A DNA stretch of 41,834 nt. It comes from an uncultured Gammaproteobacteria bacterium. GTDB lineage: Bacteria > Pseudomonadota > Gammaproteobacteria > Arenicellales > JAANXG01. The stretch spans positions 100,875 through 142,708 of the forward strand of contig CAMYNL010000014.1 of the NCBI GenBank assembly GCA_947259705.1, given 5' to 3'. The notes below the pieces were generated by a model that was not told the origin of the DNA, searched no databases, and saw only the letters and a program-made list of their open reading frames with translations. Positions 19,041-27,053 of the stretch are shown piece after piece (positions within the stretch are counted from its first letter, which is position 1; each line of letters begins with the position of its first letter). The position numbers and the translations under genes were made by a program.

Positions 19041-20663
19041 ATGATGCGGTGCGTCACACAAAAATTCGCGCTCTCTGAGATACACACATTGACAGCTGAA
19101 CGATTTGAATTGCACCACGGATTGGGCGAGTCCTTACAGGCGACTGCGGCAAGTTTTCCAGAACGGACGGCGATCAGGTTTGCGCAGCGTGATATCAGTT
19201 TCGCCCAGCTCGATGCGCTATCCGGTGTTGTGGCGGGCAACCTGGTCCAACTGGGGATACAACCAGCTGACCGGGTCGGCTTGTACTGTCCCAATTCCGA
19301 CGTTTTCGCCCTGGCCTATCTGGGTATAGTCAAGGCTGGCGCCACGGTGGTGCCGATCAACCTGCTTCTCAACCCCACTGAAATACATTTCATCCTGGCG
19401 GATTCGGGCTGCCGTGGCTTGATCTACCACGACGGATTCAGTGACTCGGTGACCCGGTTCCGCGAGGGGCTCGATCAACTGGCGCACCTGGTCTGCGTGG
19501 GCGAGCAACCCGCCAGCGCAAGAGACTACGCCTGGTTGAATCTGCTCGGTGGCGGGACCGAGCCGCCGAGGCTCACAGTGGCTCCGGAGGACGACGTTGT
19601 CTCCATCCTCTATACCTCGGGAACCACTGGCAGACCTAAGGGCGCCATGCTCACGCACCGCAACCTGTTGAGTAACACAAACAGCCTGAGTCGGGTGCTG
19701 GATATCACCCCCGGTGACGACGTGGTTCTGGTCGTGCTGCCCATGTTTCACGCTTTTGCCGCAACCGTCGGCATGCTGCTTCCCATGGTGCGTGGCTGCG
19801 CGTTCGTGCCGGTGCCGCGATTTGAACCGCGCCTGGTGGTGGACACCATTGCTGATAGCGGCGCCACCATCTTTCTGGGTGTGCCGAGCATGTACAAGGT
19901 CCTGATGGGATTGCCCGACGAGGCGGTAGAGAGGTTTTCATCCGTGCGGGTTTGCATTTCCGGCGGGGCGGCCATGCCCCAGGAATTGATGAGACAGTTC
20001 GAACATCGGTTCGGGTTGCCGATCCATGAGGGAGACGGGCCTACGGAATGTTCCCCCGTTACCTGCGTGAATCCCATAGCTGGGGTGCGGAAGCCGGGCT
20101 CAGTGGGACTGCCGATACCTGGCGTGGCGATGTCCATACGCGATCGGGCCGGCGACGAAATTGCAGACGGGGAAATCGGAGAGATCTGCGTGCGCGGTGA
20201 TAACGTCATGAAGGGCTACTGGAACCAGCCTGAAGAGACAGAGGCGGCGTTTTTCCGTGACTGGTTCCGCACCGGCGACCTCGGTTATCGGGACGACGAT
20301 GGGTACTTTTACATCATCGATCGCATCAAGGACATGATCATCGTGAACGGCATGAACGTATACCCGCGAGTCATCGAGGAGGTGCTCTATCAGCACCCGT
20401 CGGTCACCGAGGCCGCAGTGGTGGGTGAGCCTAACGAGCTGCACGGAGAAATTCCCGTCGCGTTCGTGTCTCTGGAGCAGGATGCCGATGCCGACAGCCA
20501 AGCGGTGCGTGCTTTCTGCCGCGCGCACCTGGGTCGGCATGAGGTGCCGAGAAAGGTATTCTTCCTGCCCGAACTACCAAAAAACGCCGCAGGGAAGATA
20601 CTGAAACGGGAGCTGCGGAAGCACGGCGAACTGGAACGCGGTATTGACGCGCGCGCACCGTAA
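19041..20663 (+). CDS. AMP-dependent acyl-CoA ligase (long-chain fatty acid type)
   Basis: The product activates a carboxylic acid to acyl-AMP and then to a thioester. It has the phosphate-binding loop YTSGTTGRPKGA, the acceptor motif GDGPTECSP, the adenylation signature WFRTGDLGYRDDDGYFYIIDRIKD and the C-terminal lysine motif PKNAAGKILKRELR. These place it among long-chain or medium-chain ligases (FadD-like), but chain length is not told by eye. The start is uncertain: ATG at 19041 or 19044, or TTG at 19089, all without a strong ribosome site; homology begins near ERFELHHGLG. It lies 78 bases before the acyltransferase gene, so the two may work together on a fatty acyl group. Confidence 0.88.
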   Translation: MMRCVTQKFALSEIHTLTAERFELHHGLGESLQATAASFPERTAIRFAQRDISFAQLDALSGVVAGNLVQLGIQPADRVGLYCPNSDVFALAYLGIVKAGATVVPINLLLNPTEIHFILADSGCRGLIYHDGFSDSVTRFREGLDQLAHLVCVGEQPASARDYAWLNLLGGGTEPPRLTVAPEDDVVSILYTSGTTGRPKGAMLTHRNLLSNTNSLSRVLDITPGDDVVLVVLPMFHAFAATVGMLLPMVRGCAFVPVPRFEPRLVVDTIADSGATIFLGVPSMYKVLMGLPDEAVERFSSVRVCISGGAAMPQELMRQFEHRFGLPIHEGDGPTECSPVTCVNPIAGVRKPGSVGLPIPGVAMSIRDRAGDEIADGEIGEICVRGDNVMKGYWNQPEETEAAFFRDWFRTGDLGYRDDDGYFYIIDRIKDMIIVNGMNVYPRVIEEVLYQHPSVTEAAVVGEPNELHGEIPVAFVSLEQDADADSQAVRAFCRAHLGRHEVPRKVFFLPELPKNAAGKILKRELRKHGELERGIDARAP

Positions 20664-20741
20664 CAGCCGCTCCCCGCGAGCCCTGTTCCCTTTCGCTTGA
20701 ATTCCCCGGAAACAACCAGGGTCAAGAGATAAACAGCATTC

Positions 20742-21612
20742 GTGGCCAAGCCGTTTCGCCAAGTCGGTACTGTCCTGAAATATGGTGCCATCCACCGTCT
20801 CCTTGATCTGGGGAAGATCATACCCGCGGACCGGGTGGCAGCCACCGCCAACACCCTCGGTTCCACGCTCGCCGCCCTGGGCCCGCTCAGGCGCAGGGTT
20901 CAGCGCAATATGGAGCTGGCGCTGGGCCCGGAGAATGTCCCCGCCGGTGCGGCCAGGAAGTATTTTCTCAAGCTTGGTATGTGGGGCGCGTACGCGATGC
21001 AGATCTACCATCGAGGCCTGGTTGAGTCGGGGGTCACCGACTGGCTGGTATTTGATGACAGTGTCAGTGTCCTGGAGGAAGCACTCGCGCGCGGGAAGGG
21101 CGTCATCTACGCAACGCCGCATCTGATTGCGCATGAAATCACCGCCGGGATCATGGCACGGAAGTATCCCACCGTGGGCCTGGTGCGGGAGAGCAAGTAC
21201 GCACCGCACATGCGGGTCGGATATGCGTGTGTGCACGCGGTCATTGAAAGACGGCAATATCCTTGTGATTACGCCTGACCTACTGTCGAGACCGGGGGAG
21301 GGCGTGGTCGTTGAGTTTCTCGGCCGCAAGATCAACTTGCGCCCCGGAATCATCACGCTCGCCATGGTCACCGGTGCGCCAGTAGTCAGGGTCTCCCTGC
21401 ATTGGGAAGAGGATCGCGTATTGATTCACTGTGAAGACCCCAGGGAATACCCGCGAACCGGGGACCATGAGCGCACCTTCGTGGGGGGTATGCAGGATTG
21501 GTGCGACAGCTTTGCGGCGCATCTGAGACGACATCCCAGCAACTGGCAGTTCTGGCTGGATCGTCACTGGTCCCGGGTGTGGGAAGCACCCGCGGAGCAG
21601 GGGGACGAATGA
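20742..21612 (+). pseudogene. LpxL/HtrB-type acyltransferase, frameshifted
   Basis: The first 165 residues (20742 to about 21240) have the HX4E acyltransferase motif, H127-LIAH-E132, and other features of the lipid A/lysophospholipid acyltransferase family. The 3' part (DGNILVITPDLLSRPGEG to NWQFWLDRHWSRVW) continues in the +1 frame. Removing one A from the AAA run in GAAAGACGG at about 21247-21250 would join both parts as AVIEDGNILVITPDL, which is exactly how the family reads. So it is either a one-base error or a real frameshift. The start is a GTG at 20742. The stop overlaps the next ATG. If intact it would transfer acyl chains at the inner membrane. Confidence 0.8.
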
Positions 21613-22436
21613 ATCCCATCGCCGCGATCGGTGTCCTGGTGTTCGGGGGCATTGCCCTGTTGTGGGTGGTGCAGAGCCTGTTGCTGCTGGCGAGCGGAGA
21701 GCGGCTGGCACCGCCATTGCGCTACCAGACCGACAAGGGTTCCGTCGTTTACCCCATGAAGATCATGGTGCAGCTCGGCTGGCTGCTCATCATCCTCGTT
21801 TACCCGGTCCTCATCGGCTCCGATCCACCGGCATTCTACGGCGACGCGTTCCACCCCCCGCCGCCGCTCAAGGCCATGCTCATCATTGCGATAGCGTGTA
21901 TCGCTGGTTTTGCATTGATCTACCTGGTTTATTTCGCCACCGGGGCGATCGAGCTGGCGTTCATCTTCTCCCGACGTAAAACTGTCAGACGCCTGGTGGG
22001 ATGTCTGTTGACGCCGGTACCGCTGGCAATCATGGAAGAGGCGGTGTTCCGCGGTGTGCTGCTGCATGCCCTGTTGAGCTGGCTGAACGGTACCTGGGGC
22101 ACCGTGGTGGCGGTAGCGGTATCGTCAGCGGTTTTTTCCTCCGTGCACTTCGTCCGGCGCCGGGATTCCAAGAGAAAGCCGATGCTGCAGCCGGCAATAG
22201 GGCTTTTCTTTGTCGGCGTGGTGCTGGGCTCGGCTTATGTGGCGGGTGGCCAGACCCTCTGGCTGCCAGTGACGGCGCATGCCGCCGGTATCCTGGCAGT
22301 CGAGTTGCCGCGCTCTTTCGTCATCTACAAGGCCAGTCCAAAGTGGATCGGCTACCGCTCCTTTCCCCACTCCGGTCCGCTGGGCATCATCCACATGATT
22401 GCCTTGACGGCGTTGGTATGGCTGCTCATGAAATAG
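21609..22436 (+). CDS. CPBP family intramembrane metalloprotease (CAAX-protease-like)
   Basis: A 275-residue membrane protein with about seven hydrophobic segments. The motifs are E143-E144-AVFR148 and FSSVH180, which form the glutamate and histidine metal site of CPBP/Abi proteases, plus a third His in VTAHAAG. The family includes CAAX prenyl endopeptidases and bacterial self-immunity proteins. The start at 21609 overlaps the acyltransferase stop (ATGA), so the gene is translationally coupled to it. The frame is open further upstream but only inside the acyltransferase gene. Substrate unknown. Confidence 0.85.
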   Translation: MNPIAAIGVLVFGGIALLWVVQSLLLLASGERLAPPLRYQTDKGSVVYPMKIMVQLGWLLIILVYPVLIGSDPPAFYGDAFHPPPPLKAMLIIAIACIAGFALIYLVYFATGAIELAFIFSRRKTVRRLVGCLLTPVPLAIMEEAVFRGVLLHALLSWLNGTWGTVVAVAVSSAVFSSVHFVRRRDSKRKPMLQPAIGLFFVGVVLGSAYVAGGQTLWLPVTAHAAGILAVELPRSFVIYKASPKWIGYRSFPHSGPLGIIHMIALTALVWLLMK

Positions 22437-23138
22437 ATGCCAGATGAAAGGCTTCACGAATCCTCTGTTCCGAGGATAGAAAAAGATCCCTCTGGACAAC
22501 ACCATGTGTTTTGCTGGTATTGTGAGTCGGATAATGCGGTGGGACAGCAAATAAGGCACCTGTTGATTATCCCTTATGGCCTCACAGGGTAAATTCCAGC
22601 GACGCCGCGATCAGGTCAAACAATATTATGGAAGGTACCCATTATGCCCGTTTCTTGTTCAGGGATTGGTCGTCGATTTGGGCCAATAGCTTATAACTCT
22701 TTTCCTGATCGGGTCGGTGTCATCGATTCACGTTGCCATCAAGTTAGGGCGACCGCGGTTTGATATAAGCAAGGCGATTTCCCTTATCGTCGATACGCCA
22801 GCGCGACTGCGCCTGGGATTGATGATCGGACCTTTCCCCCGCGGCAACATGACAGAGTGAGGGGTAGATTGATCAGTTCAGGCCGCCCCGGGCGGGTATA
22901 CGGCCGGCGGTTCGCCCCATTTACTAGAACATTCGAACTCCTCCCTCGCTGGAACGATGACAGGGTTGCGGGTGTCGGTGCAGGAGACGACAGGCAGAAT
23001 CACGCTCCAAATCTGTTAACCAATTCACAGAATCACAATCGTCACCTTGTTAACTTAGACCTTGCGTGATCATCAGGCCTGTACGAGCACGACTTCATCG
23101 ATCCCCACGGGGAACAACAAGGAAACAGGAGAATTCCC
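22437..23138. other. 700-base gap, no gene seen
   Basis: No protein-like frame, tRNA or clear promoter. A 6-bp stem ATCCTC/GAGGAT lies at 22460-22477 but without a T-run in the right direction. The segment just before 23139 has a good ribosome site (CAGGAGA). A promoter for that gene must lie here, but no strong match is visible. Confidence 0.4.
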
Positions 23139-25304
23139 ATGAATGCGACGATTACCAAAGCTCTGGTGACGAGCGTGGCGTGCACTGCCATCCTTGCCGT
23201 AACTCATCCCGTGCAGGCCACGGACCCCAATGATCCTGGCGTGCTGGAACCTGTGCTGTCGGTTGTCAACGGTTTGGATACGCGCGTTCCCAACACGGAT
23301 CAGTCCGTGGGCGGTGTGCAACTCAACCTCTACGGCAATGTGGTCTATCAAGACGCCAAGGACACCACCAGCATTCTCGGATATCCGATCGCCGACGTTA
23401 CCAGCCCGAATGACGACATGCGCGATGCCCTCAAAGATCTTGCCAAAGCCGCGAAGAACGGAAACAGTGGCGGTATGCAGCAGGCGGCGCACGCATTGAT
23501 GGATATTCTGATGGGCACCACCCAGGGTAAGATCTACGATGGGTTCGCCATGCTGAACTTCAACCGCGGCGCATTCATGCCGGATCACGTACCGGGCGAG
23601 TACAAAATGAAAACCTTGCGGGACACCGGTATGACTGAGATCGGCATCGATGGTGAACCGCGCAAAGTGTGGGAGTTGGATGTCAACCTGCTTTACTATG
23701 ACGGGCAAATCGACGCTGACACATTTCTGATGCGTGTCCCCGTGAGCGCCCACCAGTTCGACACGGTACGTATCAACTATCGTGTCTACTCAACGGTGCG
23801 TGAGGACTTCTCGCCCACCGTGGTGATGCTGGATCACCGCCTGTCCCGCAGCGTGCAGTTTCCATTCAAGGGCATAGATAGCGTCTGGCAACCGTTCGGC
23901 AGGGGCGAAGTTATGGAGTTGACCCTGAAACTGCCCCCTCTGCGATCCCTGCGCGGTGTATACACCTGGGGCTGGCGGGTTCATCCGCCGCGTATCCAGT
24001 TCCTGCAACCCATCTATGAACAGATCAATGCACATACGGGTGCTGTACAACTGGAACCGCAGGGCGAGTCCTATGCCTTCCGTAACCGCCAACTGGCGCT
24101 GGATGACATCAGCGATGCCGCCCCGGAAAAGAAGATGTACATGGTGGTAAAAGCGGTGCTGGATGGAACGGCGGCTGATACAGTACATCAATGGCTGACT
24201 GCGGGCGATCAGGGTCCGCTAGGGACCTGGGAACACTGGGCGGACCTCGCCGCAGACCAGCGACAACTACCGCCCGAGGCCCGGGGCATTCTGGCCGCTG
24301 AGGGTATCGCCGATGGCGGCTTCGGGCCATTCCGCCTGGTATCGGTCTACATGAACAACGAGATGTATGGTGACGGCCCCCATGACAGCAACATCGAGGG
24401 CTGGCAGCAGGGTGAGATCTTCCAGGTCAAGCTGATCAATCTGGACAAGCATACCCACTACTTCCGCAACGTGGATTTCGGTCCGCGGCTGCATGATGAC
24501 ATCCGCAACTGTTGTGCGGCGGGTCGCCATAGCTTCGAGATCATGAATTTCAAACCGACCTATGGTGCACCGAAGGTAGCCGAGATGCAGTGGCGGGCCG
24601 GGTGGGGTTTTCGTCCCCATTTCAATATCATACAGCAACAGGACGTGTTCCCCCGGGCTTCGGACCAGACCGCGACCACCGCTTTCTTCGGTGGCTTCGG
24701 CCAAACTTTTTCCGGTTACCAGTACTCATCACAGACCCGGGGCGGTGATTTCAGGTTTAATCCACCGGGTTTCATCATCACGGATCCCGGAGTGGAACCA
24801 CCCTTTCCGCTGCGCGAGGCGGACGGATCTGACGGCCTGCTGATCGGCCAACTGACCGAAGGCTACGGTGTGGCCAAGATGTGCGATGTTGCCGAGTTCC
24901 CGATGCCAGGGTTTTGCGCCCGTGATATCAGCGCCTTCAATCCTAACGGTAACCTTAACCGCGACACGGACGGTGATGGCATCAACGATGCATTGTGGTT
25001 CCCCCCGTTCCTGCGCAATCCCAACGCCAGTGAAGGTGGCGACATAATCCCGCCGACCCCGGCGTGGAAACCGTTCTTGTGGATCAACCCGAACAACGGC
25101 ACGCTGTTCATCGATCCCGACGACCCGAGTAAGGGGTACTGGGCGGATCTGACCTACAGCCACGGTGCACCCATCAAAGGCGGCGAATCTCTAAATGCCA
25201 CTGTCGAGGCCGCGCGTGGATCAGCCCAGGTCTTCTACCAGTTCGACGACCTGTTTCACGACAACGCAATATTTTCGCCACATCCGACCTTCGAAACGGA
25301 CTGA
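23139..25304 (+). CDS. Large secreted protein of unknown family
   Basis: A 721-residue protein with a Sec signal (residues 1-27, HPVQA cleavage) and a CAGGAGA ribosome site. I do not recognise a family. Visible features are a paired cysteine RNCCAAG near residue 457, histidine-rich neighbours (LDKHTHYFRNVDFGPRLHDD), aromatic-rich segments such as RAGWGFRPHFNIIQQQ, and a DTDGDGIND motif near residue 609, similar to calcium-binding loops of thrombospondin type 3 repeats. It has no membrane segments or heme motifs. The C-terminus is acidic and not an outer-membrane barrel signature. A cupredoxin-like or binding role is possible but unsupported. It is a single gene ending at a strong terminator. 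A decayed copy of part of it lies at 32842-33000. Confidence 0.75.
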   Translation: MNATITKALVTSVACTAILAVTHPVQATDPNDPGVLEPVLSVVNGLDTRVPNTDQSVGGVQLNLYGNVVYQDAKDTTSILGYPIADVTSPNDDMRDALKDLAKAAKNGNSGGMQQAAHALMDILMGTTQGKIYDGFAMLNFNRGAFMPDHVPGEYKMKTLRDTGMTEIGIDGEPRKVWELDVNLLYYDGQIDADTFLMRVPVSAHQFDTVRINYRVYSTVREDFSPTVVMLDHRLSRSVQFPFKGIDSVWQPFGRGEVMELTLKLPPLRSLRGVYTWGWRVHPPRIQFLQPIYEQINAHTGAVQLEPQGESYAFRNRQLALDDISDAAPEKKMYMVVKAVLDGTAADTVHQWLTAGDQGPLGTWEHWADLAADQRQLPPEARGILAAEGIADGGFGPFRLVSVYMNNEMYGDGPHDSNIEGWQQGEIFQVKLINLDKHTHYFRNVDFGPRLHDDIRNCCAAGRHSFEIMNFKPTYGAPKVAEMQWRAGWGFRPHFNIIQQQDVFPRASDQTATTAFFGGFGQTFSGYQYSSQTRGGDFRFNPPGFIITDPGVEPPFPLREADGSDGLLIGQLTEGYGVAKMCDVAEFPMPGFCARDISAFNPNGNLNRDTDGDGINDALWFPPFLRNPNASEGGDIIPPTPAWKPFLWINPNNGTLFIDPDDPSKGYWADLTYSHGAPIKGGESLNATVEAARGSAQVFYQFDDLFHDNAIFSPHPTFETD

Positions 25305-25324
25305 CCGGACGAACGGTCGACTGC

Positions 25325-25357
25325 GGTTGCGCGCCGTCGTCCCGGCGGCGCGCAACC
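25325..25357 (+). terminator. Strong hairpin terminator after the secreted protein gene
   Basis: GGTTGCGCGCCG pairs perfectly with CGGCGCGCAACC across a nine-base loop, 20 bases after the stop. This 12-bp GC-rich stem is followed by ACGTTTCT, a weak T tract. A rho-independent terminator is likely. Confidence 0.7.
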
Positions 25358-25712
25358 ACGTTTCTACGGCTCTCGACTGACCTCCAATTCACGGGAGCCG
25401 GCGCGCGTGTAGTGGGGCTGCGCCCGCTGGAGTGTTTGACGGTGCGGCTTTCGGATCAATCTGGGTCGCTGAGTCCCGAGGCGATGCAGCGCGAACCATC
25501 CCGAGCTCCCATGTGACGGGACCCCGCCTGGCCCGCGACCGACTTGTATCACTGTCGCTGCCCTGGACCTGGTCCGGGCATTGATAAACCCGGCGGCGAT
25601 GCAGACGTCGCATTCGCGGTTGCGGGGCGCCGCGGACGCGGGTGGTCATCTCCCGGGAAAGGGCAAAAATTAATAACGGATTAAGAAATAATAAATTATA
25701 TTCAAAAATATC

Positions 25713-25741
25713 TTGACTAAAATGAATTATATGAAACTATA
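25713..25741 (+). promoter_or_regulatory. Candidate promoter of the DUF2089/LemA operon
   Basis: TTGACT at 25713-25718 and ACTATA at 25736-25741 are 17 bases apart, in a strongly AT-rich block (25665-25745) that contrasts with the GC-rich DNA around it. A start from this box would be almost at the ATG, so a TATGAA-type -10 a little upstream is an alternative. Confidence 0.4.
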
Positions 25742-25746
25742 GGAAT

Positions 25747-26106
25747 ATGCATGATCAGCGACAACAATGCGGGTTCTGCGGGGGGTCGATGTGGGTGAGC
25801 AAGCTGACCTGCGGGGATTGCGGTCAGTCCTACGAGGGCATGTTCTTTACGCCGCGCCTGTTTCGCCTGGCGAGGGAGGACCAGCACTTCGTGGAGCTTT
25901 TTGTCCTGTCCAGCGGCAGCCTCAAGAAGATGGCCGAGTTGCTTGGATTGTCCTATCCCACCGTGCGAAACCGGTTGGACAGCCTGATAGATCGCCTGCA
26001 GCAGGAGCAGCAACGCGATCAGGCATTGAAGCAACAGGTCCTCGATGATATCGAGCAGGGACGTATTAAACCCAAGGAGGGAATGCGTATGATCGATATG
26101 CTATGA
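25747..26106 (+). CDS. DUF2089 zinc-ribbon regulator-like protein
   Basis: A 119-residue protein. The N-terminus is a zinc ribbon with C8, C11, C22 and C25. A helix-turn-helix-like region SLKKMAELLGLSYPTVRNRLDSLIDRL follows, and the end (IEQGRIKPKEGMRMIDML) is a short SHOCT-like helix pair. This layout is that of DUF2089 proteins, which are presumed DNA-binding regulators. It is the first gene of an operon with a LemA protein and a TPM protein, and its stop overlaps the next start (ATGA). The ribosome site is weak. Confidence 0.82.
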   Translation: MHDQRQQCGFCGGSMWVSKLTCGDCGQSYEGMFFTPRLFRLAREDQHFVELFVLSSGSLKKMAELLGLSYPTVRNRLDSLIDRLQQEQQRDQALKQQVLDDIEQGRIKPKEGMRMIDML

Positions 26107-27053
26107 ACGAGATAACTGGCAGCGAACAGATAAGTAGGATGGTCGCGGACGGCAAGCTGACCGCCGACGAGGCCCGGCGACTGCGGAGTTCCCTGGACGA
26201 GCAGGTCGAAAAGACCGCGATGTTCGCCGCCGCCACTGAGCGCCGGACGTCAATGCGCAAGCTCACGGTACTGCTCAGCGCGTGCGTGCTGACGTTCTTG
26301 TCGGGCGTGGCGGCCGGGTGGCTGTTTGCGACGCCAGCGGGTCCGGCGCCCCCGATGGCATCAGCCCCGTCTGGTGTTCAATCCGGCCGCATGGTGGACC
26401 TGTCTACACTGTCTGTTGAAAGGAGAAAGAGCATGAATCAGTCGGTGAAACTGTCTTCAGCGGTGGCGATCGTAGTCCTGCTTGCCATCGTAGGATTGTT
26501 GCTGGTCTTCGTCTATAACGGATTGATCGATTCCCGGGAACGGGTCAATGCTGCATGGGCCCAGGTGGAAAACGTCTATCAACGTAGACTGGACCTGGTG
26601 CCGGTGCTGATCGATGGTGTGAAAACATACATGGATCATGAACGTGCAACTTTGCAGGATCTGACGGAGGCGCGAGCAAATGCGGTAGGGGTGCAGTCGG
26701 CCCTGAGGGGACAGGTGCCCGACACTGTCGAACAAATGAAGGCCCTGGAGGCCGCGCAAGGACAGGTGGAGTCCGCGCTGGCGAGATTGTTCGCGGTGGT
26801 GGAGAACTACCCCGACCTCAAGGCCAGTCAGAATTTTCTTACTCTGCAAGACCAGATCGAGGGAACGGAGAATCGCGTGACCGTGGAGAGACGGCGTTAT
26901 AACGAGTTCTCACGTCTTTACAACGCCAGAATTCTGAAGTTCCCTCACAACATGGTCGCAACTGCCATGGGCTTTGAGCATAAGCCGTATTTTCAGGCAG
27001 AGGAAAAGGCACTTGAAGGGCTGGAAGACCCTTTTGGCCGCGACAAGCAATAG
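26103..27053 (+). CDS. LemA family protein with an N-terminal SHOCT-like membrane extension
   Basis: Residues 1-50 resemble the SHOCT-like helix motif (MVADGKLTADEARRLRSSLD), followed by a membrane segment at about 53-76. From Met111 (26433) a second membrane segment and the LemA helical domain follow, with AWAQVENVYQRRLDLVPVL and the ending QAEEKALEGL. LemA proteins are usually about 190-200 residues, which is the length from Met111 (206). A strong ribosome site lies before it, and no stop separates the two parts. So there may be one fused protein of 316 residues, a short upstream protein by readthrough, or two starts. LemA proteins are membrane-attached and of unclear function. Confidence 0.75.
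   Translation: MNEITGSEQISRMVADGKLTADEARRLRSSLDEQVEKTAMFAAATERRTSMRKLTVLLSACVLTFLSGVAAGWLFATPAGPAPPMASAPSGVQSGRMVDLSTLSVERRKSMNQSVKLSSAVAIVVLLAIVGLLLVFVYNGLIDSRERVNAAWAQVENVYQRRLDLVPVLIDGVKTYMDHERATLQDLTEARANAVGVQSALRGQVPDTVEQMKALEAAQGQVESALARLFAVVENYPDLKASQNFLTLQDQIEGTENRVTVERRRYNEFSRLYNARILKFPHNMVATAMGFEHKPYFQAEEKALEGLEDPFGRDKQ
26421..26435 (+). promoter_or_regulatory. Internal ribosome site and start for LemA
   Basis: AGGAGA at 26421-26426 is followed by six bases and ATG at 26433. It is stronger than the site at 26103 and gives a LemA of normal length, so separate translation is plausible. Confidence 0.55.

Noticed and set aside
20742-21612. Programmed frameshifting in the acyltransferase gene
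   Set aside because: A plain AAA run without a slippery heptamer or downstream structure fits error or mutation better.
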